A DNA stretch of 5,496 nucleotides from positions 1 to 5,496 of the forward strand of contig JAUUYV010000152.1 of the NCBI GenBank assembly GCA_030590275.1. Reading direction: 5' to 3'. The first letter of the stretch is position 1. Every line of letters begins with the position of its first letter. The position numbers and the translations under genes are program-made. Source of the DNA: Porticoccaceae bacterium (GTDB lineage Bacteria; Pseudomonadota; Gammaproteobacteria; Pseudomonadales; Porticoccaceae). The notes beneath the pieces are model-generated. The model was not told the DNA's origin, did no database searches, and saw only the letters and a program-made list of their open reading frames with translations. Below, one piece after another: positions 1 to 4,976 of this stretch.

Positions 1-600
1 AACCCGCAGCACATTAGTGCGCTGTGGTTAAGCGGCGTCGCCGCGCAACAGCTGGGTGACCCTGAGGTCGCGTTACGCCGCTGGCTTACACTGCGGCCTC
101 TGTTAACCGACGACTCTGAAAGTAGCCGGGAACTGGAAATACTCATCAGTGACGTCAGTACAGAATTGGGCACGGTACGCGCGCAAAGCATCGCAATCGA
201 GCTAGCGAACTTACAGGTGGCACAAAACTCCACACAAGGCGAGATACCTGCCCGTGCCGGCATCACGGTTCGTGTTTCACTATCGGCTGAATTACAATCG
301 GAAATCAGCGACAGCGATACCGTGTTTATTTTCGCTAAAGCAAAATCTGGGCCGCCGATGCCGTTGGCCGCATCTCGCCAGAGCGTATCCGCCCTGCCGA
401 TTACCATAGAACTGGACGACAGCATGGCCATGCTGCCAAACATGAAGCTCTCAGACTTTGACAAAGTTCTAGTCGGCGCGCGTATTTCCAAAAGTGGTCA
501 GGCAATCTCGCAACCCGGTGACCTGGAGAGCGAGCTGGTGACCACAGCAAACACAGCAGCGGACACCATCGAACTCGTCATCTCCAAACGCCGACAATAA
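1..600 (+). CDS. ccmI: Cytochrome c biogenesis protein CcmI (CycH), C-terminal part; start lies left of the window
   Basis: The frame is open from base 1 to the TAA at 598-600 and gives 199 residues. CcmI is the membrane-anchored, periplasm-facing chaperone of System I cytochrome c maturation; it holds apocytochrome c for the CcmF/CcmH heme ligase. Residues 1-40 look like the last TPR-type helices (GVAAQQLGDPEVALRRWLTL). Residues about 76-195 form the beta-rich C-terminal domain seen in many CcmI proteins, with the recognisable stretches GPPMPLAASR (117-126), DDSMAM-P--KLS (139-151), ARISKSG (160-166) and QPGDL. A TTG at 166 is only an internal codon, because coding similarity continues upstream of it. 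The rest of a ccm operon is expected to the left, which is inference. The gene converges on the OsmC-family gene with a 24-bp gap and no strong terminator. Identity is confident; the N-terminal membrane helices are not visible. Confidence 0.9.
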   Translation, partial: NPQHISALWLSGVAAQQLGDPEVALRRWLTLRPLLTDDSESSRELEILISDVSTELGTVRAQSIAIELANLQVAQNSTQGEIPARAGITVRVSLSAELQSEISDSDTVFIFAKAKSGPPMPLAASRQSVSALPITIELDDSMAMLPNMKLSDFDKVLVGARISKSGQAISQPGDLESELVTTANTAADTIELVISKRRQ

Positions 601-624
601 GGAAGTGAGCCTTCAGGCCCGCTA

Positions 625-1002
625 CTACTTAACCCGAACCGTGGTGTTGATCTCCACACAATTGTGAATGCTATTGTGAATCGTGCAATGCGCAGCCATT
701 TTTTGCGCTACTTTTTGCTTCTTCGCGGGCAGGGTCGGCCATAGAATATCCATGTTTATCTGCTTGAAGCGCGTTGGTTCGTGATCGAAATCCCAGGACA
801 TGGTCATCTCGATGCTTTCCGGGTCGGCATCCGAACGCCCACCGTATACCCATAAAACAGCATAAGTGCAGCGCGCCAGTGATAAGACGAAGGTCGCCAG
901 CGCCGTTAATTCAAAAACTGGCTTTTCACCGCTGACATTAAAGTTATCATCATCAAAATCGGAAACTACAAAGCGCTGCGCATCTTCAAAATGTATGTTC
1001 AT
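625..1002 (-). CDS. OsmC/Ohr-family protein (small, specificity unknown)
   Basis: The product is 125 residues and starts at the ATG complementary to 1000-1002. OsmC/Ohr proteins are cytoplasmic, usually dimeric, thiol peroxidases that reduce organic hydroperoxides with a pair of cysteines. Two cysteines sit where the family has them: Cys45 in LARCTYAVL, at the start of the long central helix, and Cys106 in AAHCTIHNSI. They are 61 residues apart, close to the spacing in E. coli OsmC and in Ohr, and a strand-like end (CVEINTTVRVK) follows. The protein is shorter than classic Ohr (about 140 residues) and lacks most of the N-terminal beta hairpin, so it belongs to the broader OsmC-like group and its substrate cannot be assigned. 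There is no Shine-Dalgarno sequence before the ATG. The gene is divergent from gloC across 50 bp. An alternative is a non-peroxidase OsmC relative with vestigial cysteines. Confidence 0.82.
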   Translation of the reverse strand: MNIHFEDAQRFVVSDFDDDNFNVSGEKPVFELTALATFVLSLARCTYAVLWVYGGRSDADPESIEMTMSWDFDHEPTRFKQINMDILWPTLPAKKQKVAQKMAAHCTIHNSIHNCVEINTTVRVK

Positions 1003-1052
1003 TTTAGGCTAAAATTGGAGGCTGAAAAAATACGATTATACCCTGCCATACC
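1003..1052. promoter_or_regulatory. Divergent promoter region between the osmC-like gene and gloC, with overlapping -10 boxes
   Basis: On the minus strand a perfect TATAAT lies at 1040-1035, about 33 bases before the osmC-like ATG; only a poor -35 candidate (TTGGCT at 1061-1056, 15-bp spacer) lies upstream of it. On the plus strand TATACC (1037-1042) with TTGGAG (1015-1020), 16 bp apart, is a weak promoter that would start transcription only a few bases before the gloC ATG. A dyad TTTTAG-g-CTAAAA (1002-1014) touches the osmC-like start codon and could be an operator. Neither gene has a convincing ribosome binding site here; the GGAGG at 1017-1021 is too far from the gloC ATG. The -10 for the minus strand is the best supported element. 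Confidence 0.45.
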
Positions 1053-1694
1053 ATGAGCCAAAGCCTGAGCTATAAAATAATCCCGGTGACCACCTACGCA
1101 CAAAACTGTTCCCTGTTGTGGTGCACAAACAGTAAAGCCGCTGCCATTGTTGACCCAGGGGGTGACATCGAGAAAATTTTGGACGTGGTCACACAAGAAG
1201 GTGTAAACCCTGTCAAAATTCTCCTGACCCACGGGCACATTGATCACGTTGGGTTCACCGCAGAACTTGCGGAAATAACCGGCCTGCCCGTCATCGGCCC
1301 GCATAAAGACGACCTCTTCCTGCTTGAGTCTCTGGAGGAGTACGCCGGTATGACAGGCTTACCCCATAGCGGCAATTTCACACCAAGCGAATGGTTGAAC
1401 GACGGTGATTCGGTTAGCCTCGGAGAACAAACGCTGAAGGTCATTCATTGCCCCGGCCACACCCCCGGCCACGTGGTGTTTTACCACCAAAAAAGCAAGC
1501 TTGCGGTCGTGGGCGATGTATTGTTTCAGCGCAGCATCGGCCGCACCGACTTTCCTCGTGGCAATCATGCAGACCTACTACATTCGATCAAAACCAAACT
1601 CATCCCTCTGGGTGACGATATCGAGTTTATTCCCGGCCACGGCCCCAATTCCAGCTTTGGTGAAGAACGCCAGCACAATCCTTTCCTGCAGTGA
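1053..1694 (+). CDS. gloC: YcbL/GloC-type glyoxalase II-like metallo-hydrolase
   Basis: This 213-residue protein has the metallo-beta-lactamase fold and resembles the short YcbL (GloC) class of glyoxalase II, which hydrolyses S-D-lactoylglutathione to D-lactate and glutathione in the cytoplasm. The metal ligands are all visible: THGHIDH at 59-65 (H60, H62, D64, H65), His136 in CPGHTPGH (133-140), Asp155 in GDVLFQRSIGRTDFPRGN, and His196 in IPGHGP. The length matches YcbL (about 215) and lacks the C-terminal helical domain of classical GloB (about 250). The ATG at 1053 is the only usual start after an in-frame stop at 1023-1025, yet it has no Shine-Dalgarno sequence and a -10-like box ends 10 bases before it, so a nearly leaderless mRNA is possible. 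Its stop overlaps a GTG in the mltA frame, which points to co-transcription. Persulfide dioxygenase relatives share the fold but are usually larger; the assignment to the GloC group is by motif memory. Confidence 0.88.
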   Translation: MSQSLSYKIIPVTTYAQNCSLLWCTNSKAAAIVDPGGDIEKILDVVTQEGVNPVKILLTHGHIDHVGFTAELAEITGLPVIGPHKDDLFLLESLEEYAGMTGLPHSGNFTPSEWLNDGDSVSLGEQTLKVIHCPGHTPGHVVFYHQKSKLAVVGDVLFQRSIGRTDFPRGNHADLLHSIKTKLIPLGDDIEFIPGHGPNSSFGEERQHNPFLQ

Positions 1695-1705
1695 TCTCAC
1701 ATACT

Positions 1706-2815
1706 ATGAACTATCGCCACTTCGCACTATTACTCACCTTACTTGTGTTTTCCGGCTGCCAGAGTCTGGAACCCGGCATCGGCAAAGCGATTGAGTTTGA
1801 CGATCTCCCAGGCTGGGAGCAGGATCAACATGCACAGGCATTTTCCGCTCTGGGAAAAGGCTGCATTCGCCTCGCCAAAAAACCGGATTGGCAGGCCATT
1901 TGCGCCAATGCTAAGGGTTTAGATGAGCCGGATGACGAAGATGCAAAATTGTTCTTTGAGACGCACTTCACGCCCCACACCCTACGCGGTGAGAAAGGCA
2001 AATCCAGCGGCATGATCACAGGCTACTACGAGCCATTATTACACGGCGCGATGCAGGCCGACGAGCGCTATCGCTACCCTTTGTACAAATCACCTGACGA
2101 TATGCTGATTATCGACATGGCTTCAATTTTCCCCGCCCTCAAAGGTAAGCGGGTGCGCGGCCGCGTGTTGGGTAATAAGGTGGTACCCTACTATTCGCGC
2201 GCACAAATCGACGGAGAGCAAGCCCCTTTAACCGGCCAGGAACTGCTCTGGGTGGATGACCGCGATCAACTATTCTTTTTGCAGATACAGGGCTCAGGAC
2301 GTGTGCAACTCCCGGACGGGAGCATTATTGGCGCGGGATATGCCAACCAGAATGGACACGCCTACATTTCGATTGGTAAGAAATTAATCGAAATGGGTGA
2401 ACTCAAAAGAGAAGATGTCAGCTTGTTCAGCATCAAAGCCTGGCTGCAATCAAACCCGCAACGCGCCAAAGCCCTGCTCAACGAAAACCCCAGCTACGTA
2501 TTTTTTGTACTACGTGAAAAACCCGAAGACGGCCCGACTGGCTCACTCAATGTACCCCTGACTCCGGAGCGCAGCCTGGCGATAGATCCTAAATTTGTTG
2601 AACTGGGTGCACCAATCTGGCTCAACACCCACTATCCGGGAGAAGAGCAGCAACCTCTGCAGAAACTGGTCATGGCACAGGATACCGGTGGTGCGATAAA
2701 AGGCCAGCTGCGTGCTGACCTGTTCTGGGGAACCGGTGAACGCGCTGAACAGATGGCCGGCAACATGAAACAGCCAGGCGAAATGTTCATATTGCTCCCC
2801 AACACCAGCCTTTAG
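1706..2815 (+). CDS. mltA: Membrane-bound lytic murein transglycosylase A, outer-membrane lipoprotein
   Basis: From the ATG at 1706 the product is 369 residues. MltA cleaves the MurNAc-GlcNAc bond of peptidoglycan without water, forming 1,6-anhydroMurNAc ends, at the inner face of the outer membrane. A short lipoprotein signal is visible: MNYRHFALLLTLLVFSGC, lipobox FSGC with Cys18; the next residue is Gln, not Asp, fitting outer-membrane sorting. Family landmarks follow: GYYEP (106-110), IQGSGRVQL (194-202), the region 276-295 (GPTGSLNVPLTPERSLAIDP), and near the end DTGGAIKG (326-333) with RADLFWG (336-342). Asp326 corresponds to the catalytic Asp308 of E. coli MltA. Length matches the family (about 365). 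A GTG at 1691 overlaps the gloC stop (GTGA) and would add five residues; I prefer 1706 because it gives a compact signal peptide, though neither start has a good ribosome binding site, which suggests translational coupling with gloC. Confidence 0.92.
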   Translation: MNYRHFALLLTLLVFSGCQSLEPGIGKAIEFDDLPGWEQDQHAQAFSALGKGCIRLAKKPDWQAICANAKGLDEPDDEDAKLFFETHFTPHTLRGEKGKSSGMITGYYEPLLHGAMQADERYRYPLYKSPDDMLIIDMASIFPALKGKRVRGRVLGNKVVPYYSRAQIDGEQAPLTGQELLWVDDRDQLFFLQIQGSGRVQLPDGSIIGAGYANQNGHAYISIGKKLIEMGELKREDVSLFSIKAWLQSNPQRAKALLNENPSYVFFVLREKPEDGPTGSLNVPLTPERSLAIDPKFVELGAPIWLNTHYPGEEQQPLQKLVMAQDTGGAIKGQLRADLFWGTGERAEQMAGNMKQPGEMFILLPNTSL

Positions 2816-2890
2816 CGAAGCATTCATAAGGCCGAACCCGGAACCATAAACGCAGAAAATTGCAATATCCACTGCGAAAAAATAAAATAG

Positions 2891-2919
2891 TTGCGGAGTC
2901 GAATTCAAAGGACTAAACT
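2891..2919 (+). promoter_or_regulatory. Weak sigma-70-like promoter candidate before the CBS gene
   Basis: TTGCGG (2891-2896) and TAAACT (2914-2919) are separated by 17 bp, the ideal spacing, but match the consensus at only 3 and 4 of 6 positions. It lies about 30 bases before the ATG at 2950, in a 134-bp gap after mltA that has no convincing intrinsic terminator, so read-through from gloC-mltA is also possible. Confidence 0.25.
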
Positions 2920-2949
2920 TATTTTTCAAACACACAAACAGAAAAGAAA

Positions 2950-3459
2950 ATGATTAGCGTAGAATCGATCATGACGGCAGACCCGGTCAAACTAAACGAA
3001 ACTGATTCGCTGGGAACCGCACACACATTGATGGCAGAAAAACACATCCACCATATTCCGATTGTGGATGCTAACGATGGCGTGGTAGGTCTAATTAGTC
3101 ACCGCGACATCCTGGCAGCCAGCAGTTCAACGCTTAATAAAAACCCAAGCGATAACAGCGACATACCGCTCCGCGATATCATGTCCAGCCCCGTAGTCAG
3201 TATTTCACCTGATACCGGCACCCTGAAGGCAGCACAATATATTCATCAATCACGCCATGGTTGCCTGCCTATTGTGGACGACGGCGTCCTGATTGGCATT
3301 ATCACCGAGTATGACTTTGTCGAAGTCGCAATCAACCTGCTGGAACGACGCGCAGATAAACCGTTTGAAGACGACCGGGATCAGGACGGTGAATATTCAG
3401 ATGATGAATCCGCCGAAGATCTTGGCATCGACACCTCTTCCGCCCAGGACTGGGACTAG
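2950..3459 (+). CDS. Two-CBS-domain protein with acidic C-terminal tail
   Basis: The product has 169 residues and consists of a CBS pair (Bateman module) and little else. CBS1 covers about residues 4-60 (VESIMTADPVKLNETDSLG, HHIPIVD, GVVGLISHRDIL) and CBS2 about 75-133 (LRDIMSSPVVSISPDTG, GCLPIVDDGVLIGIITEYDFV). The SIMTADPV and DIMSSPVV repeats and the two ISHRD/ITEYD ends are typical. Such modules bind adenine nucleotides (AMP, ATP, S-adenosylmethionine and others) and usually act as energy or ligand sensors on a partner. Here no enzyme or transporter domain is attached, so the partner is unknown. Residues 138-169 are very rich in Asp and Glu and probably disordered. There is no signal or membrane segment; it should be cytoplasmic. 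The ATG at 2950 has a weak purine-rich GAAAAGAAA just upstream; the next ATG (2971) would cut into CBS1, so 2950 is preferred. The gene stands alone between mltA and the DUF6122 gene. Confidence 0.9.
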   Translation: MISVESIMTADPVKLNETDSLGTAHTLMAEKHIHHIPIVDANDGVVGLISHRDILAASSSTLNKNPSDNSDIPLRDIMSSPVVSISPDTGTLKAAQYIHQSRHGCLPIVDDGVLIGIITEYDFVEVAINLLERRADKPFEDDRDQDGEYSDDESAEDLGIDTSSAQDWD

Positions 3460-3521
3460 AGCGAATTAACACTCGGCTTCCCGTCATCGCGGGGAGCGAA
3501 TGCCCCACTAAACCGCGTCGT

Positions 3522-3527
3522 AGAGGT
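3522..3527 (+). promoter_or_regulatory. Ribosome binding site pointing to an ATC start codon
   Basis: AGAGGT at 3522-3527 is the only good Shine-Dalgarno-like sequence before the DUF6122 gene. Seven bases (CGTTTAA) separate it from ATC at 3535, exactly where family members begin. It is 52 bases from the first standard start codon (GTG at 3580), too far to serve it. Confidence 0.5.
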
Positions 3528-3534
3528 CGTTTAA

Positions 3535-3855
3535 ATCCTACACCTGAGCCTGCATTTTATCGCTCCGGCCATTGTCGTTGTGCTGTTTTTCCGTGGGGAC
3601 TGGAAGCTCGCCTATCTGCTAATGGTGTCCACCATGCTGGTAGATCTCGACCACCTGCTGGCAGATCCCATCTACGACCCCGACCGCTGTAGCATCGGCT
3701 TCCACCCCCTGCATACCTTTTTCCCTATCCTTGTGTATGCTGGCCTGGCTTTTATAAAAACATACCGCCTTCACTATGTCGGCATAGGATTGCTCATCCA
3801 TATGGCGCTTGATTCAATTGATTGCCAGATCACCAACGGAATCTGGTACACCTGA
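3535..3855 (+). CDS. DUF6122-like small membrane protein, unusual start codon (ATC)
   Basis: The frame is open from just after the TAA at 3532-3534 to the TGA at 3853-3855. Read from ATC at 3535 it gives 106 residues beginning (I/M)LHLSLHFIAPAIVVVLFF, which matches my memory of DUF6122 proteins, small membrane proteins of unknown function that begin like MLHLxLHF. About four hydrophobic segments are seen: residues 7-19, 24-37, 61-76 and 83-95. Conserved polar residues follow the family pattern: MLVDLDHLLADP, DPDRCSIGFHPLHTF, and HMALDSIDC. The DxDH and paired His/Asp residues recall the YdjM-type membrane hydrolases (DUF457), so a metal site in the membrane is possible, but this is inference. 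The first standard start, GTG at 3580, would remove 15 conserved residues and most of the first helix and has no ribosome binding site. Either ATC is a real rare start codon, or an ATG was mutated or misread. Family call is fairly sure; the start is not. Confidence 0.75.
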   Translation: MLHLSLHFIAPAIVVVLFFRGDWKLAYLLMVSTMLVDLDHLLADPIYDPDRCSIGFHPLHTFFPILVYAGLAFIKTYRLHYVGIGLLIHMALDSIDCQITNGIWYT

Positions 3856-3861
3856 AAGAAA

Positions 3862-3878
3862 CCCCGGGGGCTCCCCCC
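3862..3878. repeat. G/C-run palindrome after the DUF6122 gene
   Basis: CCCCGGGG (3862-3869) is a perfect 8-bp palindrome, followed by another G, then CT and six C. In RNA the G run could pair with the following C run (GGGG-GCT-CCCC). There is no T run after it, so it is not a standard intrinsic terminator. Its role is unknown. Confidence 0.3.
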
Positions 3879-3928
3879 AACCAGCGATACTGTAAAAGAG
3901 TTAAGATGAAGATAAGAATACAAGTATC

Positions 3929-3954
3929 TGGTTTTAAACTGTGTTATAAAACCA
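3929..3954. promoter_or_regulatory. Inverted repeat TGGTTTTA-N10-TAAAACCA upstream of the glycine-rich protein gene
   Basis: Two perfect 8-base arms (3929-3936 and 3947-3954) are separated by 10 bases. The arms are 18 bases centre to centre, not far from two helical turns, as expected for a dimeric regulator. It lies about 80-105 bases before the ATG at 4037. The right arm overlaps a TATAAA stretch (3945-3950) that could serve as a -10 box, although I see no matching -35. It could also form an RNA hairpin, but no T run follows. Confidence 0.35.
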
Positions 3955-3968
3955 CTATCTAATAAAAG

Positions 3969-4034
3969 CTAGGGGAATAACGGCTTAATCAGCCATTAAT
4001 CCGCTAAAGCAACCCCCCTGGTAGAGGAAACTAC
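3969..4034 (+). promoter_or_regulatory. Possible structured 5' leader with ribosome binding site of the glycine-rich protein gene
   Basis: CTAGGGG (3969-3975) can pair with CCCCTGG (4015-4021) as a 7-bp stem with one G-U pair. It would enclose a hairpin GGCT-TAATC-AGCC (3982-3994) and a small GC-TAAA-GC hairpin (4003-4010). Just after it, GTAG-AGGAAA-CTAC (4021-4034) holds the strong Shine-Dalgarno AGGA (4025-4028, 8 bases before the ATG) in its loop, and G4021 would be shared between the two stems. The arrangement could affect translation, but it matches no riboswitch class I know. Confidence 0.3.
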
Positions 4035-4036
4035 AC

Positions 4037-4777
4037 ATGAAAAAGCAGCTGCGACGTACCTTACTTAAATCTCTGGGCATTGGCTCAGTTTGGACCACCC
4101 CCACCATATCATCAGTTATTTTGCCTGCTCATGCGGAAACCAGCATCGTCTCTCCTGTTGACGAGGCATTTGGCTCCGCGGGTACCGCTCAGTTTACCGT
4201 TCCCGATGGCATCACCCAGCTCAAAATCACCGTCAACGGCGCGGGCGGAGGAACCGCTAACTATTTAGCAAAAAACGCTCCAATGCGTGGAGGCAACGGG
4301 GAACAACTCGTGCAGACTGTCGCGGCGGTTCCCGGTGATACACTCAGCATTACCGTGGGCGGTGGTGGCCAAAATGGACAGAGAATAACTGGCGGGCAAA
4401 AAATGCTAGCCCTCAATATAAAAGCGATAACCTCCAATATACCCGGAACCGGAGGGAATCCCGGCGATGGTGAGGACGCTTATATATGGGGCGGTGGCGG
4501 TGGCGGTTACTCGCAGGTGACGGGTACTGGTATTGATATACAGGCGGGTGGCGGCGGTGGCGGCTTTGGTTCGGCTAAACTTGCAATCCAAAAGAATGGG
4601 CCGCAGGCAAAAGCGGGGGATGGTGGGGGTAGTAATGGCGGTGAAGGAGCCTCAAATGGTGAAAATGGAGAAGATGCCGGCAATGGACTGGGCGGACTCG
4701 GGTCCACTACCGCGCCCACTGACAATGACCCGCCACAGCATGGCGAAGATGGTAGCGTCCTCATCAGTTCCAGCTAA
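4037..4777 (+). CDS. Exported glycine-rich protein with twin-arginine-like signal peptide
   Basis: The product has 246 residues. The N-terminus carries LRRTLLK (residues 5-11), close to the Tat motif RRxFLK, then a weakly hydrophobic stretch ending in ILPAHA, with likely cleavage after Ala33 (AHA/ET). The mature part is a glycine-rich beta domain: FTVPDGITQLKITVNGAGGG (53-72), LVQTVAAVPGDTLSITVGGGG (91-111), six-glycine runs at 152-157 and 171-176, and a closing strand DGSVLIS (239-244). Glycine makes up 57 of 246 residues. A TVPxGVxxLxVxxxGAGGG start, a PGDTLxITVGxGG middle and a GxDGxVxI end are shared by glycine-rich domains of phage tail adhesins and bacterial surface proteins, so a secreted or surface structural or adhesive role is the best guess. 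There is no cysteine, lipobox, sortase or PEP-CTERM tail, so it should be periplasmic or released. A strong AGGA precedes the ATG, and an intrinsic terminator follows. Function is not known. Confidence 0.8.
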   Translation: MKKQLRRTLLKSLGIGSVWTTPTISSVILPAHAETSIVSPVDEAFGSAGTAQFTVPDGITQLKITVNGAGGGTANYLAKNAPMRGGNGEQLVQTVAAVPGDTLSITVGGGGQNGQRITGGQKMLALNIKAITSNIPGTGGNPGDGEDAYIWGGGGGGYSQVTGTGIDIQAGGGGGGFGSAKLAIQKNGPQAKAGDGGGSNGGEGASNGENGEDAGNGLGGLGSTTAPTDNDPPQHGEDGSVLISSS

Positions 4778-4784
4778 GCTGAGT

Positions 4785-4805
4785 AAAACTCTCTGTCATA
4801 GTTTT
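4785..4805. repeat. Small inverted repeat AAAACT-N9-AGTTTT after the glycine-rich gene
   Basis: Arms at 4785-4790 and 4800-4805 are perfect; the right arm also takes part in a competing GTTTT-CAG-AAAAC hairpin (4801-4813). Both are weak and A/T-rich, and sit just before the main terminator. They may only be part of the 3' end structure. Confidence 0.25.
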
Positions 4806-4826
4806 CAGAAAACAGCCTGACGGTTA

Positions 4827-4869
4827 AAATAGCATTTCGATATTTTGTCGGAATGCTATTTCAGTTTTT
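4827..4869 (+). terminator. Strong intrinsic terminator after the glycine-rich protein gene
   Basis: AAATAGCATT (4827-4836) pairs perfectly with AATGCTATTT (4852-4861). The stem extends inward by five more pairs, two of them G-U, around the loop ATTTT (4842-4846). Three bases after the stem comes TTTTT (4865-4869). It ends the transcript of the gene ending at 4777 and separates it from the methyltransferase gene. Confidence 0.85.
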
Positions 4870-4900
4870 AGCTATAAATGCCGGGCCAAAAACTAAAGCC

Positions 4901-4919
4901 TACCCCCTGATCAGGGGTA
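4901..4919. promoter_or_regulatory. Palindromic operator candidate TACCCCCTGATCAGGGGTA
   Basis: The core CCCCTGATCAGGGG (4904-4917) is a perfect 14-bp palindrome; adding one extra C on the left, the outer TA/TA also mirror. It is centred about 27 bp upstream of the centre of the TATAGT box, so it occupies the -35 position of the methyltransferase promoter. This is the geometry of an activator that replaces a -35 box. TACCCC...GGGGTA sites make me think of a LuxR/NarL-type response regulator, but that is inference. Confidence 0.55.
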
Positions 4920-4934
4920 AGGACTAAGATTCGC

Positions 4935-4940
4935 TATAGT
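4935..4940 (+). promoter_or_regulatory. -10 box of the methyltransferase promoter
   Basis: TATAGT matches the consensus TATAAT at 5 of 6 positions, 36 bases before the ATG. No -35 hexamer is present 16-18 bp upstream; the palindrome at 4901-4919 is there instead, so the promoter is likely activator-dependent. Confidence 0.5.
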
Positions 4941-4976
4941 CTACGTTGCTAATACTATTTAATCAGGTCTAACGTT

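Noticed and set aside
166..600. A separate gene starting at TTG 166
   Set aside because: The same frame is open to base 1 and the upstream residues continue the CcmI TPR region, so 166 is an internal Leu codon.
603..626. Terminator between ccmI and the OsmC-like gene
   Set aside because: Only a three-pair GCC-TTCA-GGC hairpin with no T run on either strand.
999..1304. Minus-strand open frame opposite the start of gloC
   Set aside because: It lies over the metal-binding region of gloC, has no recognisable domain, and is a shadow of a clear gene.
2851..2876. Hairpin CGCAG...CTGCG after mltA as a terminator
   Set aside because: A 5-bp stem with a 16-base loop, followed by A and not T residues on the plus strand.
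2543..2935. Minus-strand open frame opposite the end of mltA
   Set aside because: It covers the catalytic part of mltA in another frame and shows no family features.
3500..3511. Tiny upstream ORF (Met-Pro-His-stop) before the DUF6122 gene
   Set aside because: No ribosome binding site of its own at useful spacing, and three codons are expected by chance; kept only as a note for the odd start.
3488..3517. CGCGG...CCGCG stem after the CBS gene as a terminator
   Set aside because: No T run follows and the stem competes with a GGGG/CCCC pairing; no support for termination.
3969..4036. Cyclic-di-GMP riboswitch in the leader of the glycine-rich gene
   Set aside because: The conserved core of that class (including the GGGACGCAAAGC-like stretch) is absent.
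4507..4764. Proline-rich minus-strand open frame
   Set aside because: The proline runs are just the complement of glycine codons (GGN read as NCC/CCN) in the glycine-rich gene.
4700..4777. PEP-CTERM or sortase sorting signal on the glycine-rich protein
   Set aside because: The C-terminus ends DGSVLISSS with no PEP or LPXTG motif, no hydrophobic helix and no basic tail.
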